A DNA stretch of 64,000 nt, from contig CAURVQ010000007.1 of assembly GCA_963528625.1 (NCBI GenBank), positions 1 to 64,000 of the forward strand. The letters run 5' to 3'. Source of the DNA: CALHVR01 sp963528625 (GTDB lineage: Bacteria > Fusobacteriota > Fusobacteriia > Fusobacteriales > Leptotrichiaceae). Shown piece by piece: positions 1 through 8,949 of the stretch (position 1 is its first letter; each line of letters starts with the position of its first letter). The notes beneath the pieces are model-generated. The model worked only from the letters and a program-made list of their open reading frames with translations, had not been told where the DNA came from and made no database searches. The translations under genes and the position numbers were made by a program.

Positions 1-174
1 GAAGAATTGTTTGGAAACTTATATTAGGTGTTGCACTTGACTTGACAATTTATCTGCTAAAAATAAAGTATATTTATCATTTTCAATCACTGTTCCAGAT
101 GCAGAAAAAGTTTTTTTAGCATCCATTATTAGTAAAGTTAAAGTTAATAAAAATATTTTTCTACTATTTTTCAT
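1..174 (-). pseudogene. 5' end of a secreted-protein gene, frameshifted and cut by the window edge
   Basis: An ATG at 174 opens a frame that encodes a typical signal peptide (short basic start, then a Leu/Ile/Thr-rich hydrophobic stretch to about residue 17) followed by a Ser/Ala-containing region. The frame stops at position 19 after 51 codons. Positions 36-45 hold two tandem copies of a 5-bp unit (CTTGA on the plus strand). Removing one copy restores an open frame that continues through the left edge. The simplest reading is an exported-protein gene inactivated, or switched, by a 5-bp duplication. The function cannot be told because the mature part lies outside the window. A genuine 51-residue peptide is the alternative. 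Confidence 0.45.
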
Positions 175-342
175 ATTCTATACCCCATTCTAAATTTTTT
201 CAATCATACATTATATATATATATATGAAATCAATTAAAATTATATATAGTTATATTTCATTTTATAATATATTATATAAATTTGCAATAAAAAATTTAT
301 TTTTTAATTAAAATTTAACTTTTGATATAGAATTTATTCCTT

Positions 343-1521
343 TTATTTCAATATTTCTTTAGCAAAACTTCCTTCTTTTTCAGTACCTAACAATATTTCT
401 TCCACTGTTGCCGCTATATCAGCAAAAGTTTTTCTCGTTCCAATATTTACATTTTTCTTAACATTTTTCCCTGTAATCATTATCGGTATATATTCTCTAG
501 TATGATCTGTTCCTTTATATGTAGGATCATTTCCATGATCGGCAGTAATTATTAATATTTCATTATCTTTCAAGTTTTTCTCAATTTCTGGCAACCAATT
601 ATCAAATTCAACTAAAGCATTTGCATATCCTTGTGGATTTCTTCTATGTCCATAAACAGCATCAAAGTCAACTAAATTAGTAAAAATCAATCCTTTAGTA
701 TCTTCTTTCAATGCAGCTACAGTTTTTTTAATTCCATCTAAATTATCTTGATTTGCTTTTCTATTATCTGTAATTCCTTTTCCATTAAATAAATCACTTG
801 TTTTTCCAATTCCTACCACATCAAGTCCTGCTTTTTCCAATCTTTCCAACATTGATTCTTTTGGAGGATCTATTGAAAAGTCGTGTCTATTTGCCGTTCT
901 TTTAAATTCTCCAACTTTTTTACCTACATAAGGTCTTGCAATTACTCTTGCTACCGGTGATTTTCTATTACAAATATCAAGTGCAATTTCACACGCTTTA
1001 TAAAGTTCTTCTAACGGTATTATTTCTTCATTTGCTGCTATTTGGAATACTGGGTCTGCAGATCCATAAACTATCCAATTTCCAGTTTTTATTTGTTCTT
1101 CTCCATATTCATCTATCGCAACTGTCCCTGAAATTGGTTTATTTAACATCGTTTTTCTTCCAGTTTTTTCTTCAAATTCTTTTATTACATCTTCTGAAAA
1201 TCCATCTTTATAATTTGGGAACGGTCTTTCTAAAGGTACTCCCGCTATTTCCCAATGTCCTGTTGTAGAATCTTTTCCAATTGAAACTTCAACTGCTCTT
1301 CCGTAAGCTCCTTCTACTTCTTCTACTGCTGGAGTTCCTTCAATTTCAGTAATATTTCCAAGTCCTAATTTAGCCATATTTGGTAAACTCATTCCACCCA
1401 CAGCTTTAGCCATATTCCCTAATGTATTCGCTCCTTCATCATCAAACATTTTTGCATCAGGCAATTCTCCTGCACCAACACTGTCTAATACAATTAATGT
1501 AATTCTTTCTATTTTTCCCAT
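343..1521 (-). CDS. deoB: phosphopentomutase DeoB
   Basis: Interconverts ribose-1-phosphate and ribose-5-phosphate, or the deoxy forms, linking nucleoside phosphorolysis to the pentose phosphate pathway and DeoC. The 392-residue length is normal. An alkaline-phosphatase-superfamily metal site is visible: Asp13 in VLDSVGAG, the phospho-Thr region DSTTGHWE around residues 84-91, and the C-terminal TADHGNDPTYKGTDHTRE metal-ligand segment. The ATG at 1521 has a GAAAGGAAT ribosome site. It is the last gene of a minus-strand series BMP lipoprotein, nucleoside phosphorylase, deoC, deoB; a 170-nt AT-rich gap separates it from deoC. Confidence 0.96.
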   Translation of the reverse strand: MGKIERITLIVLDSVGAGELPDAKMFDDEGANTLGNMAKAVGGMSLPNMAKLGLGNITEIEGTPAVEEVEGAYGRAVEVSIGKDSTTGHWEIAGVPLERPFPNYKDGFSEDVIKEFEEKTGRKTMLNKPISGTVAIDEYGEEQIKTGNWIVYGSADPVFQIAANEEIIPLEELYKACEIALDICNRKSPVARVIARPYVGKKVGEFKRTANRHDFSIDPPKESMLERLEKAGLDVVGIGKTSDLFNGKGITDNRKANQDNLDGIKKTVAALKEDTKGLIFTNLVDFDAVYGHRRNPQGYANALVEFDNWLPEIEKNLKDNEILIITADHGNDPTYKGTDHTREYIPIMITGKNVKKNVNIGTRKTFADIAATVEEILLGTEKEGSFAKEILK

Positions 1522-1693
1522 TTTTATTCCTTTCTAAATAATTTTTTAAATTTTATTTTATTATCTAAAATTTATTATTTAAGTTAATTTCTATTTTTAT
1601 CCACAATTTTAATTCATATTTGATTTAAAATTCTATAAATTCATTTTATGTATTTATAAATTTACCATTAATTTTAAAAATATTAATACTAAA

Positions 1694-2359
1694 TTAATAT
1701 TTATCTTTTTCAACTTCAAGACCTTTTATTATTTCAATTCCTGAGCTAGTTCCAAGTCTTGTTACTCCCATTTCAATATATCTTTGAGCAGTAGCTAAAT
1801 CCTTCACTCCTCCACTTGCTTTTATTTGAGCTTTATCTCCTACTACTTTTTTCATTAAAGCAACATCTTCAAATGTTGCACCACCTGTCCCAAATCCTGT
1901 TGAAGTTTTTACAAAATCAGCTTTTGCTTTTACCGATAATTCACAAGCTTTTATTTTTTCTTCTTCTGTCAAATAACAAGTTTCAATTATCACTTTTAGT
2001 ACTTTATTTCCAATAGCTTTTTTAATTTCAGCTATTTCTTTTTCAACATAAGTATAATCTTTATCTTTTAATGCCCCTATATTTATAACCATATCAATTT
2101 CCGAAGCTCCTTCTTCTACTGCTCTCTCAGCTTCAAAAATTTTTGCTTCCATAGACATAGCTCCTAACGGAAATCCTACAACAGCTGCTACTTTTACTCC
2201 TGTATCTTTTACTAAATCATATGCAAACGGAACATTACATCCATTTACACAAACAGAATAAAATCCATACTCTATTGCCTCTTCACATAATTTTTTTATT
2301 TCTTTTTTTTGAGATGTAGCCTTTAAGACTGTATGGTCAATATATTTATTTATTTCCAT
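1694..2359 (-). CDS. deoC: deoxyribose-phosphate aldolase DeoC
   Basis: Class I aldolase that cleaves 2-deoxyribose-5-phosphate to glyceraldehyde-3-phosphate and acetaldehyde, in the cytoplasm. The 221-residue TIM barrel carries the Schiff-base Lys151 in FVKTSTGFG, with Asp89 (EIDMVINIG) and Lys180 (IKASGGVK) as the other catalytic residues. I chose the ATG at 2359 because AGGTGAT lies just upstream and the protein then starts MEINKYIDHT like the family. A longer frame to 2392 would overlap the preceding gene's stop. It follows the nucleoside phosphorylase by 25 nt, so the two are probably co-transcribed. Confidence 0.96.
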   Translation of the reverse strand: MEINKYIDHTVLKATSQKKEIKKLCEEAIEYGFYSVCVNGCNVPFAYDLVKDTGVKVAAVVGFPLGAMSMEAKIFEAERAVEEGASEIDMVINIGALKDKDYTYVEKEIAEIKKAIGNKVLKVIIETCYLTEEEKIKACELSVKAKADFVKTSTGFGTGGATFEDVALMKKVVGDKAQIKASGGVKDLATAQRYIEMGVTRLGTSSGIEIIKGLEVEKDKY

Positions 2360-2384
2360 TTTTATCACCTTTTTATTTATAAAT

Positions 2385-3689
2385 TTATTCAATTATTTCT
2401 AAAATAGCTTTAGGTTCTTCCACTTTATTATTTGATATAATATAAGCGTCTAAAATCATATTTTTTGATTCTTCAACATTTTTACTATCATTGAAATAAA
2501 TTTCTGCTATTTTTTCCCCTTTTTCTACTTTTTCTCCCACTTTTTTCAATATTTTTATACCTACTGCATGATCTATTACATCTTCTTTCGTAGCTCTTCC
2601 TGCCCCAATTATCATTGCTGCTTTTCCTATCTCTTCAGCTTTAATTTTTTGAACAAATCCTACATTTTCACTCACTACATCTAATTTACTTTTTGGTGTA
2701 GGTAAAATCGTATAATCATTTACAAGTTCTCCATTTCCACCACTTTCACTTATAAATTCTTTCAATCTGGCAAGTGCTGTTCCATTATTTATAACTTCAT
2801 CAATTTTTTCTTTACCTTCTTCTAACTCTTTTATTTCACCTTTAGCTTTTAAAGCTAAACTTGCTATCGTGTACACCACTTCTTTCAAGTCTTCTGCACC
2901 ATTTCCTTTAAGCGTTTCAATAGATTCAATTATTTCATTAGCATTCCCAATTGCATGTCCTAAAGGCTCATCCATATTACTTAAAACGACTTGTACTTTA
3001 CGACCTGCACCTTTCCCAATTTCTATCATTCTTTTCGCTAATTCTTTTGCTTGTTTTATATCTTTCATAAAAGCTCCGTCACCAACTTTTACATCCAATA
3101 TAATAACATCAGATTGAATTGCTAATTTTTTACTCATTATACTACTTGCAATCAACGGAATACTCGGTACTGTCCCCGTTACATCTCTTAATGAATATAT
3201 TTTTTTATCTAATGGAACAATTTTATCGCTATACCCCATAAGCCCTATTCCTGTTTTATTTGCAATTTTAACTAATTCATCTCTTGTACTTGAAAACTTA
3301 AATCCTTTTATTGCTTCAAATTTATCGATTGTTCCTCCTGTGTGTCCTAGTCCTTTCCCAGATAATTTTGTCGTTCCCATACCTAAAGCTGCTAAAATGG
3401 GTGCTAAAACAACTGTTACTTTATCTCCAACACCACCTGTACTATGTTTATCTACTAAAAATTTTTCAACATCATCAAAGTTTATTATATCTCCAGAATC
3501 TCTCATTGTTGTTGTAAATGTTAATAATTCTTCTGGTATCATATCATTAAAATATGTTGCCATTAAAAATGATGACATTTGATAGTCTGGAACATTTCCT
3601 TCCAAATACTCATTTAATAAAAATTTGATTTCTAGTTCATTCAAATTTTCATTATCTCTTTTTTTCTCAATCAAATCTACTACTCTCAT
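2385..3689 (-). CDS. pdp: pyrimidine-nucleoside phosphorylase
   Basis: Phosphorolyses uridine, thymidine or deoxyuridine to free base plus (deoxy)ribose-1-phosphate, feeding DeoB and DeoC. The 434-residue product has the family length. It shows the KHSTGGVGDK phosphate-binding loop at residues 81-90 and LSGKGLGHTGGT at 109-120, followed by the C-terminal alpha/beta domain with a biotinyl-like KKVGEKVEKGEKIAE stretch. The ATG at 3689 is favoured over one 42 nt upstream because GAGGTG sits about 7 nt before it. Between it and the upstream lipoprotein gene is a modest hairpin (3756-3781), so expression may be partly uncoupled. deoA (thymidine phosphorylase) is a close alternative name. Confidence 0.94.
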   Translation of the reverse strand: MRVVDLIEKKRDNENLNELEIKFLLNEYLEGNVPDYQMSSFLMATYFNDMIPEELLTFTTTMRDSGDIINFDDVEKFLVDKHSTGGVGDKVTVVLAPILAALGMGTTKLSGKGLGHTGGTIDKFEAIKGFKFSSTRDELVKIANKTGIGLMGYSDKIVPLDKKIYSLRDVTGTVPSIPLIASSIMSKKLAIQSDVIILDVKVGDGAFMKDIKQAKELAKRMIEIGKGAGRKVQVVLSNMDEPLGHAIGNANEIIESIETLKGNGAEDLKEVVYTIASLALKAKGEIKELEEGKEKIDEVINNGTALARLKEFISESGGNGELVNDYTILPTPKSKLDVVSENVGFVQKIKAEEIGKAAMIIGAGRATKEDVIDHAVGIKILKKVGEKVEKGEKIAEIYFNDSKNVEESKNMILDAYIISNNKVEEPKAILEIIE

Positions 3690-3755
3690 GACTTTACACC
3701 TCATTTTATTTTTATAATTATTAGTTATCATTTCATATCTACTTATAAATTAATA

Positions 3756-3785
3756 AAAGCAGGATAATAAAACCCTGCTTTCATT
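3756..3785 (-). terminator. hairpin between lipoprotein gene and nucleoside phosphorylase gene
   Basis: An 8-bp stem (AAAGCAGG with CCTGCTTT, 10-nt loop) lies just after the lipoprotein stop codon. Read on the minus strand it is followed by an interrupted T-rich run. It probably acts as an attenuating or partial terminator, leaving more lipoprotein mRNA than downstream enzyme mRNA. Confidence 0.6.
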
Positions 3786-3800
3786 TCTGTTCAAGATATA

Positions 3801-4829
3801 TTAGTTTAAAGTTGGTTTAACTTGAATTTTTCCAGCTTTAATATCTTCTTTAATTTGTTCTAATTTTTTGATGTTTTCTTCACCAATTTTATCTTTAGTC
3901 AATTTGAAATCAGTTGTTCCTACTCCATTTTCATTAATTCCAAATTCTTGTACTTTAGCTTCAAATTTTCCATCTAATACTGATTTAATTGTATTGAATA
4001 CTGCAGTATCTACATTTTTCAACATTGAAGTTAATACAAATCCAGGAATAATATCATCTTGATTTGAGTCAACTCCTATTGCAAACACACCTTTTTCTTT
4101 AACTGCTTGGAACATTCCATTTCCACTTCCACCTGCTGCATGATACACAACATCTGCACCTTGTTGAATTAATGTTTCAGTTTTTGCTTTAGCTGACGCT
4201 GGATCATTAAATGGATTAGCTCCTCCTAAATAAACTGATAATGTTTTAATATTAGGATTTACATATTTTGCTCCTTGTTCAAATCCTGCTTGGAATTTTT
4301 GAATAACTGGTGATTCAAGTGCTCCTACAAATCCTACTATATTTGTTTTAGACATCATTGCAGCTAATGCTCCTACTAAGAATGAACCTTCATGTTCTTT
4401 GAATTTTAATGATGCAACATTTGGTAAGTCAACTTGTTCATCAACAATTGCAAATTTTTGATCTGGGAAAGCTGTAGCAACTGCTGTAACTGCATCTTTC
4501 ATTGTAAATCCTACACCAATAATTAAATCATGTTCTCCTGATTCAGCAAATTGTCTTAAAACATTTTCTGCTTCTGCTGTAGCATCTTTAGGCTCATATT
4601 CTTTAAATGTAATTCCTAATTCTTGTTGTGCTTGTTGTAATCCTCTGAAAGCTGAATCATTAAATGATTTATCTCCTTTTCCACCTGTTGAGTACACTAT
4701 TGCAACTGATTTTTTAGCTGCTCCTGCACCTTCAGATTTTTGTTCACCTTCAGCTGGTTTAGAACCACAAGCCACTACAAATAATACTAAAGTAGCCATG
4801 ATACTTAAAACTGTAATAAGTTTTTTCAT
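3801..4829 (-). CDS. BMP-family nucleoside-binding lipoprotein (PnrA/TmpC type)
   Basis: Substrate-binding lipoprotein of the basic membrane protein family, whose characterised members bind purine or pyrimidine nucleosides for an ABC importer. The N-terminal signal ends in a lipobox with acceptor Cys21 (VVAC). The mature protein has the family pattern: VAIVYSTGGKGDKSFND near the start, IGVGFTM, IVGFVGALESP and HAAGGSGNGMF motifs, 342 residues in all. The ABC ATPase and permeases that would complete the transporter are not in the window. Its position ahead of pdp-deoC-deoB supports a nucleoside ligand. It has its own promoter (4872-4900) and a strong AGGAGGAAG ribosome site. Confidence 0.9.
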   Translation of the reverse strand: MKKLITVLSIMATLVLFVVACGSKPAEGEQKSEGAGAAKKSVAIVYSTGGKGDKSFNDSAFRGLQQAQQELGITFKEYEPKDATAEAENVLRQFAESGEHDLIIGVGFTMKDAVTAVATAFPDQKFAIVDEQVDLPNVASLKFKEHEGSFLVGALAAMMSKTNIVGFVGALESPVIQKFQAGFEQGAKYVNPNIKTLSVYLGGANPFNDPASAKAKTETLIQQGADVVYHAAGGSGNGMFQAVKEKGVFAIGVDSNQDDIIPGFVLTSMLKNVDTAVFNTIKSVLDGKFEAKVQEFGINENGVGTTDFKLTKDKIGEENIKKLEQIKEDIKAGKIQVKPTLN

Positions 4830-4871
4830 TACTCTTCCTCCTAATAATCATATCTGTATTTTGCTAATTCA

Positions 4872-4900
4872 ATTATACCTTAATTTTTCTATTTTTTCAA
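4872..4900 (-). promoter_or_regulatory. sigma70-type promoter for the nucleoside salvage operon
   Basis: Read on the minus strand: TTGAAA, a 17-nt spacer, then TATAAT, about 40 nt upstream of the lipoprotein ATG. Confidence 0.7.
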
Positions 4901-5004
4901 TACTTATTACAAAAAAAAATCTTTTTTTAAAAATAATTTTATATAAATAAAAATACTCACAAAATAAGTTTTTTAGAATGTATAACTGTAATTAATTATA
5001 AATT

Positions 5005-7482
5005 TCAATTATTCACAAAAATACCTATATAATTATCAATTTCTGTTGGTTCAATATTCCAAATTTCTCTAGCATATTCCATAATTGTTCTATCTGAACT
5101 AAATTTACCTGCATTTGCAATATTTTTCAATGCTTTTTTAGCCCAATTTCTTCTATCTTTATATGCTGCATCTACTCTTGCTTGTGCTTCTCTATATGAT
5201 TCAAAGTCTTTTAATAAGAAGTAAACATCCGGTCTTGACCCATCTGCTCCATACAATAATGAAGATTGCAATTCTCTAAAGATTCCTTTATGGTTATCAT
5301 TATAAGTTCCATCACCTAATTGATCTAACACTTTTCTTAGTCCTTCAACATTATCAATTACTTCAAATGGATTATATCCTCCATTATTTTGCAATTCTTC
5401 AACTTCGTGAGCTTTCAATCCAAAGATGAACGCATTTTCTGCACCAGCTTCCTCAACTATTTCAACATTTGCTCCATCTAAAGTACCTAAAGTCAACGCA
5501 CCATTTAACATAAATTTCATATTTCCAGTTCCTGATGCTTCTTTACTTGCTGTAGAAATTTGCTCTGATATATCTGCTGCTGGGAATATTTTTTCTGCAA
5601 GTGATACTCTATAATTTTCTAAGAACACAACTTTAATTTTACCATTTATTGTTGGATCATTATTTATTTTTTCTGCAATAGCGTTTATTAATTTAATAAT
5701 TCCTTTAGCTCTTCTATAACCTGCTGCAGCTTTTGCTCCAAAAATAAATGTTCTTGGCTCTATATCCATAAATGGATTTTCTTTTAATTTATTATATAAA
5801 TCCATAATATTTAACACATTTAATAATTGTCTTTTATATTCATGCAATCTCTTAACTTGTATATCAAATATTGAATGAGGATTTACTTCAATTCCTGTTG
5901 TTTCTTTAATATATTTTGCTAATTTAACTTTATTATTAAATTTAATTTCAGTTAATCTGTTTAATACATTATCATCTTCTATAAATTGTTCTAATTTTTT
6001 CAATTCAAATAAATCAGTAGTCCATTTATCTCCTATTAAAAATGTAATCATTTCAGCTAACTCTGGATTTGATTTTAATAACCATCTTCTTTGAGTAATT
6101 CCGTTTGTTTTATTTAAGAATTTCTCAGGATATAAATTGTACCAATCTTTTAATTCAGAATTTTTTAAGATTTCAGTATGTAACGCTGCAACTCCATTAA
6201 CTTTATGAGATCCAACAATCGCTAACCAAGCCATTCTAACTTGACCATTTCCAATGATTGACATATAATCAATTTTACCCCAATCTCCTGGATATTTTTC
6301 ATTTAATTCCATTACAAATCTTCTATTAATTTCTTCTATTATTTGATAAATTCTTGGTAATAATGGTTGGAACAATGAAATATCCCATTTTTCTAATGCT
6401 TCCGATAAAATTGTATGGTTTGTATACGCGAACACTTTTTGACAAATTGCCCAAGCTTCATCCCAACTTAATTTTTCATAATCCAAGAATATTCTCATTA
6501 ACTCTGGTATTGCTACAACTGGGTGAGTATCATTTAATTGAATTGCCACTTTATCAGCAAATTTTGAAAAATCATTACCATAAGTCCCTTTATATCTTCT
6601 AACAATATCTTGTAATGAAGCTGAAGTAAAGAAGAATTGTTGTTTCAATCTTAAAACTTTACCATCTTTTTCAGTATCATTTGGATATAATACTCTTGAA
6701 ATATCTTCAGCTTTTACTGCTTTTTCTGATGCTTGTAAATATGTTTGATCATTAAATAATTTTAAATCAAATCCTTCTGGTGATCTTGCTTCCCATAATC
6801 TTAAAGTATTTACAGTTTCATTTCCATATCCTACAACTGGTACATCATAAGCTATAGCTAAAACATCTTCCGTATTTACTCTTTTAAAGTATTCTTTTCC
6901 TACTTCATCTTTATGAATTTCAATTTGTCCACCAAATTTTACTTCATAAACTCTATCCATTCTTTTTATTGACCAAGGATCACCATATTTTGTCCAGTTA
7001 TCTGGGTACTCAACTTGGTATCCATTCTCAATTTTTTGTTCAAACATTCCATATTTATATCTTAAACCATATCCGTGTCCTGGTAATTTACATGTAGCCA
7101 TTGAATCTAAGAAACATGCTGCTAATCTTCCTAATCCACCATTTCCTAAACCAGTATCTGATTCTTGATCTTCAATTTTGTTAATATCTACACCTAACTC
7201 ATCTAAAGTTTCTTTCACTGCATCATTAATTTGTAAATTAATTAAGTTATTTCCTAAATATCTACCCATTAAAAATTCAGCTGAGAAATAGTATGCTTGT
7301 TTTACTTGTTTTTTAGCGTAAGTTTTTTTAGTGTTATACCATTGTTCTACAACGAAATCCATTGCAGCTCTTGATACTGCATTGTATAATTCAAATTCAT
7401 GTGCTTCTTCTAATGTTTTTCCATATTGACTTCTAACTTTTTTTATAATACTACCTTTCAATTCTTTTTTATCAATATTCAT
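5005..7482 (-). CDS. glgP: glycogen/alpha-glucan phosphorylase
   Basis: PLP-dependent GT35 enzyme that releases glucose-1-phosphate from alpha-1,4-glucans. The 825-residue protein is full length for the bacterial family. It contains the N-terminal QAYYFSAEFLMGR motif, the GLGNGGLGRLAACFLDS loop, and the PLP-Lys region EASGTGNMKFMLNGA with the Lys near residue 656. No glycogen synthesis genes adjoin it, so it stands as a single gene with a consensus promoter and an AGGAGG ribosome site. It is not clear whether the polymer degraded is internal glycogen or imported maltodextrin. Confidence 0.96.
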   Translation of the reverse strand: MNIDKKELKGSIIKKVRSQYGKTLEEAHEFELYNAVSRAAMDFVVEQWYNTKKTYAKKQVKQAYYFSAEFLMGRYLGNNLINLQINDAVKETLDELGVDINKIEDQESDTGLGNGGLGRLAACFLDSMATCKLPGHGYGLRYKYGMFEQKIENGYQVEYPDNWTKYGDPWSIKRMDRVYEVKFGGQIEIHKDEVGKEYFKRVNTEDVLAIAYDVPVVGYGNETVNTLRLWEARSPEGFDLKLFNDQTYLQASEKAVKAEDISRVLYPNDTEKDGKVLRLKQQFFFTSASLQDIVRRYKGTYGNDFSKFADKVAIQLNDTHPVVAIPELMRIFLDYEKLSWDEAWAICQKVFAYTNHTILSEALEKWDISLFQPLLPRIYQIIEEINRRFVMELNEKYPGDWGKIDYMSIIGNGQVRMAWLAIVGSHKVNGVAALHTEILKNSELKDWYNLYPEKFLNKTNGITQRRWLLKSNPELAEMITFLIGDKWTTDLFELKKLEQFIEDDNVLNRLTEIKFNNKVKLAKYIKETTGIEVNPHSIFDIQVKRLHEYKRQLLNVLNIMDLYNKLKENPFMDIEPRTFIFGAKAAAGYRRAKGIIKLINAIAEKINNDPTINGKIKVVFLENYRVSLAEKIFPAADISEQISTASKEASGTGNMKFMLNGALTLGTLDGANVEIVEEAGAENAFIFGLKAHEVEELQNNGGYNPFEVIDNVEGLRKVLDQLGDGTYNDNHKGIFRELQSSLLYGADGSRPDVYFLLKDFESYREAQARVDAAYKDRRNWAKKALKNIANAGKFSSDRTIMEYAREIWNIEPTEIDNYIGIFVNN

Positions 7483-7532
7483 TATTTTCCTCCTAGAATT
7501 AATTTTTGTATACTATTTTGTTCTTTTTCTGT

Positions 7533-7561
7533 ATTATACAACTTTTCAATATTATTGTCAA
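7533..7561 (-). promoter_or_regulatory. perfect-consensus promoter of glgP
   Basis: Minus strand TTGACA, 17-nt spacer, TATAAT, about 50 nt before the glgP start. Both hexamers match the vegetative consensus exactly. Confidence 0.8.
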
Positions 7562-7648
7562 GGACATTTCCGTAAACCTAGTTTAATCTCTTAGTTTCAA
7601 GTTTTTTTATTATTTCTATAATTTTTTATCTTCAATAATTTTCATTTT

Positions 7649-8905
7649 TTATTCCTCTTTGGAATAAATATCATTCTTTATTTTTTCAAGTATTCCTTTA
7701 GGATTTTTTACAAGTGATGAATAACTAAAAAATATACTCCCTTTTACTTCTTTAAATTCTCTATTATATTTTATTTGATTTATAAGTTCATCGCTATTCT
7801 CCCAATCTTTTATTCTATAAGCTGCTTGCCCAATATAAAGATTTGTCTTAGTTTCTTTAGCATATTTACTCCACCAATTAACTAAAGTATTATATTCTGC
7901 AACCTTAAATCCCTGATTCCAATAAATTTGTGGAGCAACATAATCTATCCAATTATTTTCCATCCAATACAATATATCTGCGTATAAATCATCATAATTT
8001 TGTATTCCTGCTTTTGTATTTGATCCTCTCACTGAATCCGTTGAAGCATTACGCCAAACACCAAACGGACTTATTCCAAATGATATATTCTCTTTTTCTG
8101 CTTTTATTGATTCGTGTAACTGTTTTATTAATTTATTAACATTATCTCTACGCCAATCTGCTACATTTTTAAAGTTTTTTCCATATTGTTCAAATTGCTC
8201 GTCATCTTTATATATTTCGCCTTTCACTTTATACGGATAAAAATAATCATCCATATGAACACCGTCAATATCATAATTTTTTACTACTTCCATTATACTT
8301 TTAACAATATAATCATTTACTTCTGGTATACCGGGATTCAAGTATAATTTCCCACCATAAGTTATTGTCCAATCTGGTCGTTGTTTACCGATATTATCAT
8401 TTGATAATTTATCAATTCCACCTGACATTGTTAATCTATAAGGATTAAACCACGCATGAAATTCTATATTTCTTTTATGAGCTTCCTCTATCATAAATTC
8501 TAATGGATCATATCCCGGATTTTCTCCTTGTTTCCCTGTTAAATATTCTGACCAAGGTGAAAATTTTGATGGATAAAAAGCATCTCCCACAGGTTTAATT
8601 TGTACAAATACAGCATTCATATTCCATTCTTTCACATTATCTAATATTTTTATAAATTCTTGTTTTTGTTCTTCAACACTAAGTCCTTTTTTTGAAGGCC
8701 AGTCAATATTCAAAACACTTGCTATCCATACTCCACGCATTTCTTTTTTAGTTTTTATTATTTTATTATCATTATTTAATAAATTATAACTTTCCAATAT
8801 ATTTATAACTTTTTTTCTATCTTCAACTGACAATTTTCTATCAGCAAATCCATTAAATGCCAATAACATTACAAACAATATTATTATATTTTTTATATTT
8901 TTCAT
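7649..8905 (-). CDS. secreted GHL10-family (DUF187/YngK-like) glycoside hydrolase
   Basis: Predicted exported glycosidase-like TIM-barrel protein of 418 residues. A signal peptide covers residues 1-21 with cleavage after GFA. The diagnostic MRGVWIASVLNIDWPS block follows at about 56-71, then AVFVQIKPVGDAFYPS, a GVHMDDYFYP segment near residue 215 and a YVAPQIYWNQG segment near 320. Relatives are annotated as glycosyl hydrolase-like 10 proteins, and some act on glycans of the cell envelope; the substrate here is unknown. A GAGGG ribosome site precedes the ATG at 8905. It lies between the pilus/O-methyltransferase genes and glgP, 44 nt from the former. Confidence 0.88.
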   Translation of the reverse strand: MKNIKNIIILFVMLLAFNGFADRKLSVEDRKKVINILESYNLLNNDNKIIKTKKEMRGVWIASVLNIDWPSKKGLSVEEQKQEFIKILDNVKEWNMNAVFVQIKPVGDAFYPSKFSPWSEYLTGKQGENPGYDPLEFMIEEAHKRNIEFHAWFNPYRLTMSGGIDKLSNDNIGKQRPDWTITYGGKLYLNPGIPEVNDYIVKSIMEVVKNYDIDGVHMDDYFYPYKVKGEIYKDDEQFEQYGKNFKNVADWRRDNVNKLIKQLHESIKAEKENISFGISPFGVWRNASTDSVRGSNTKAGIQNYDDLYADILYWMENNWIDYVAPQIYWNQGFKVAEYNTLVNWWSKYAKETKTNLYIGQAAYRIKDWENSDELINQIKYNREFKEVKGSIFFSYSSLVKNPKGILEKIKNDIYSKEE

Positions 8906-8949
8906 TTTTTCCCTCTTAAATTTATTATCTAAATTTATATTATTATATT

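Noticed and set aside
936..1268. Long plus-strand frame opposite deoB (and similar frames opposite deoC, alaS, accA, glgP and polA)
   Set aside because: These are mirror frames of well-identified genes. Their Leu/Phe/Ser-rich translations reflect AT-rich codon use on the other strand and they lack ribosome sites.
4937..4975. Weak hairpin downstream of glgP (ACTTA/TGAGT)
   Set aside because: Only five base pairs including a wobble; too weak to call a terminator.
7616..7645. Nine-codon ORF with GAGGAAT upstream, right after the GHL10 gene
   Set aside because: No gene follows that it could lead into, the next frame contains many stops, and AT-rich sequence makes such mini-ORFs frequent.
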